From Mycobacteroides abscessus ATCC 19977 (GTDB taxonomy: Bacteria; Actinomycetota; Actinomycetes; Mycobacteriales; Mycobacteriaceae): DNA of 23,319 bases. The notes under the pieces were generated by a model, which saw only the letters and a list, made by a program, of their open reading frames with translations, was not told the origin of the DNA and ran no database searches. Both the position numbers and the translations under genes were made by a program. Position 1 is the first letter of the stretch, and each line of letters begins with the position of its first letter. Shown piece after piece: positions 22,148 through 23,319 of this stretch. Where the stretch lies: the NCBI RefSeq assembly GCF_000069185.1, contig NC_010394.1:1-23319 (forward strand), read 5' to 3'.

Positions 22148-22206
22148 TGCATGCAAACATGTCTACATGCATACTTACATGTAAGAAAGCATGTATGTAT
22201 GCATGT
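22148..22206. repeat. CATG iteron cluster B upstream of parA, probable partition centromere
   Basis: Six CATG cores occur in 59 bp: TGCATGCA (22148-22155), ACATGT, ACATGCA (22165-22171), the palindrome TTACATGTAA (22175-22184), GCATGT and TGCATGT (22200-22206). The array ends 7 bp before the parA -10 box, so ParB bound here could both pair plasmids and repress parAB. The heptamers match cluster A at 19761-19822. The stretch is notably AT-richer than flanking DNA. Confidence 0.7.
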
Positions 22207-22249
22207 GCTGTGGTCTCGGAACCTGCGGTGGTGTTGCCCCAGGGGAGAC

Positions 22250-23020
22250 TCACGGACGTGTGGCCAGCAGGGTGGTGACCTTGGTGTTGTTGACGATCCA
22301 CTCTGCGAGGTTGCGGTCGATCATGCGAGTGAGCTTCATGTAGGCCTCGACGCCCTCGGCGGCGGTGAGACGGTTCGGCTGCTGTTGACCCGACCGTTGG
22401 CCAGGCAACGGGAATCCGTTGTGCAGGGGTTCGTGGTGGGCGACCCGGTTGCGTAGGACGTTGACGGTCTTGGCGACGGAGTGAACCCACGTCCTGGTGA
22501 AGCTCGCATGGGGGCTCGGGTCGTTTCGTGCTTCGATGCGGCCGCCGGGGAATGCGGAGCGCAGCGTCGATCGCCATAGCTGCTCGTAGTCGGCGTGGAC
22601 GCGGCGGGGCTCCCGGCCGGCGTAGCCGCCGGCATCGAGAAGGTTGACCCACATTCCGAAGGTGCACTGCGCAATCACTCGTCCAGGTGTCGATGGGTGG
22701 CCTTGCCGAGGATTACGGAGGTAGCCCCACGCTCGTTCGACCTGCTTCATCGAGCGGTCATCGAGGGCGATGTTCTGGTACCACTCGGGTCCATAGGTGC
22801 TGGTCAACGCGTTGTGTAGGGCGTTGCGTAACGCCACTTCGACGATGGCCAGGTCCGCGAGGACGGCTGTCGAAAGGTCACGGTCCCAGACGTAGAGCTT
22901 GCGGGCACGGTCGGCGTCTTGGCCGGCGGCGTTCAGATAGGACGCGTAGCGCGGGGTCGATATGGCTCGATCGAGCGCAGCGGCGCGACGCGCTTCTGCT
23001 TGCTGGGGGGTTTCTACCAC
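22250..23020 (-). CDS. Abi-like protein (Abi_2/AbiD-type, HEPN RNase motif)
   Basis: A 256-residue protein of the Abi_2-like group. The N-terminal half has RYASYLNAAGQDADRARKLY, VWDRDLSTAVLADLAIVEVA and LRNALHNALTSTYG, characteristic of AbiD/AbiF relatives. Near the C-terminus, NVLRNRVAHHEPL contains the R-x4-H signature of HEPN ribonucleases (Arg190, His195). Such proteins typically cleave RNA and arrest growth or abort phage infection. GTG 23020 is chosen because AAGGAG lies six bases upstream; an earlier frame from 23140 is unlikely coding. It stands alone upstream of the par locus in the same direction, with no recognisable antitoxin partner, and may protect the plasmid host. Confidence 0.78.
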   Translation of the reverse strand: MVETPQQAEARRAAALDRAISTPRYASYLNAAGQDADRARKLYVWDRDLSTAVLADLAIVEVALRNALHNALTSTYGPEWYQNIALDDRSMKQVERAWGYLRNPRQGHPSTPGRVIAQCTFGMWVNLLDAGGYAGREPRRVHADYEQLWRSTLRSAFPGGRIEARNDPSPHASFTRTWVHSVAKTVNVLRNRVAHHEPLHNGFPLPGQRSGQQQPNRLTAAEGVEAYMKLTRMIDRNLAEWIVNNTKVTTLLATRP

Positions 23021-23319
23021 TGGACTCCTTTTCGTGGTCCGAGGTAACATAACTGGCAGAAGTCCCCGGACACCGCCTCTCTGGCCTGGAGCCATGACGC
23101 GGCCGGGGTTTTTCATTGGGGCCCCCCACCCGCGCCTCACGCTTCTGTCGATTCACCCGCGGGGGCTCTTTCATGCCGGACACGGGCGAACCGACCTCAT
23201 CACGCGAGGGGAGCGCCGCACATTGGCGGTCCAGCGGCCCGCCAACTGGGACCACTCGCGGACCCAGGGGCCGTCACCAGCCCTCTTGTGTATGCGGGGG
23301 ATTGTCGGCTCGACCTGGG
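23021..23319. other. Gene-free right end of the window
   Basis: No supported gene. The stretch holds the promoter side of the Abi-like gene: TATGTT on the minus strand (23051-23046) is a plausible -10 box. The rest is GC-rich with short C and G runs (for example around 23120-23130). Reading frames here on both strands have Arg/Pro-rich shadow composition. A gene could begin beyond the window edge. Confidence 0.4.

Noticed and set aside
1..23319. CRISPR array or insertion-sequence transposase
   Set aside because: No regularly spaced identical repeats and no DDE or HUH transposase was found; the only recombinases are the two serine resolvases.

Overview
ORGANISM AND REPLICON. The window is GC-rich actinobacterial DNA and reads as part of a large mycobacterial (Mycobacterium/Mycolicibacterium-type) plasmid. 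The case rests on a MobF/TraA-type relaxase-helicase, a ParA/ribbon-helix-helix partition pair with an iteron cluster, a rep-like gene, an EspK-like protein (an ESX/type VII secretion-associated family typical of mycobacteria), many four-base GTGA/ATGA gene overlaps, and several start codons placed 7-8 bases after a TANNNT -10 box, the leaderless arrangement common in mycobacteria. No rRNA, convincing tRNA or CRISPR array was seen. LAYOUT. (1) 1-2020, plus strand: a structured leader, a sigma-70-like regulator, a small protein made of two near-identical repeats, a strong hairpin, then a Phd/YefM-like antitoxin gene coupled to an unknown partner. (2) 2044-8718: a mercury-resistance module bracketed by two outward-facing serine resolvases, each with a res-like array on its mer side. 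The left resolvase has a one-base frameshift in its C-terminal helix-turn-helix. Inside, a CmtR-like ArsR regulator and a MerF-like membrane protein run leftward; merA, a MerT/MerC-like transporter (start frameshifted at a C7 run), merB and a second flavin disulfide reductase run rightward from a shared operator region. (3) 8776-13262, plus strand: an unknown protein, then a leaderless, tightly coupled trio: a one-pass secreted or membrane-anchored protein, the 814-residue EspK-like protein and an unknown 253-residue protein. (4) 13274-18074, minus strand: the traA relaxase with a perfect 12-bp hairpin just upstream (candidate oriT) and a rep-like gene. A highly structured region behind rep may encode an antisense control RNA. 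(5) 18434-20456: small genes (RHH protein, unknown helical protein, a protein resembling the I29 cysteine-protease propeptide inhibitor motif, an RHH paralogue of ParB, a small membrane protein) around a CATG iteron cluster. (6) 20457-23319: a hairpin-rich gene-free stretch, parB-parA on the minus strand, a second CATG iteron cluster, and an Abi-like HEPN protein. HOW IT WORKS TOGETHER. This looks like plasmid backbone (replication, partition, mobilisation, addiction or defence) carrying a mercury/organomercury detoxification island that probably entered by site-specific recombination or transposition. The EspK-like gene near the relaxase recalls mycobacterial conjugative plasmids that combine transfer genes with an ESX system, but no ESX core gene lies in this window. 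All functional statements are from sequence reading and memory of families; no searches were run.
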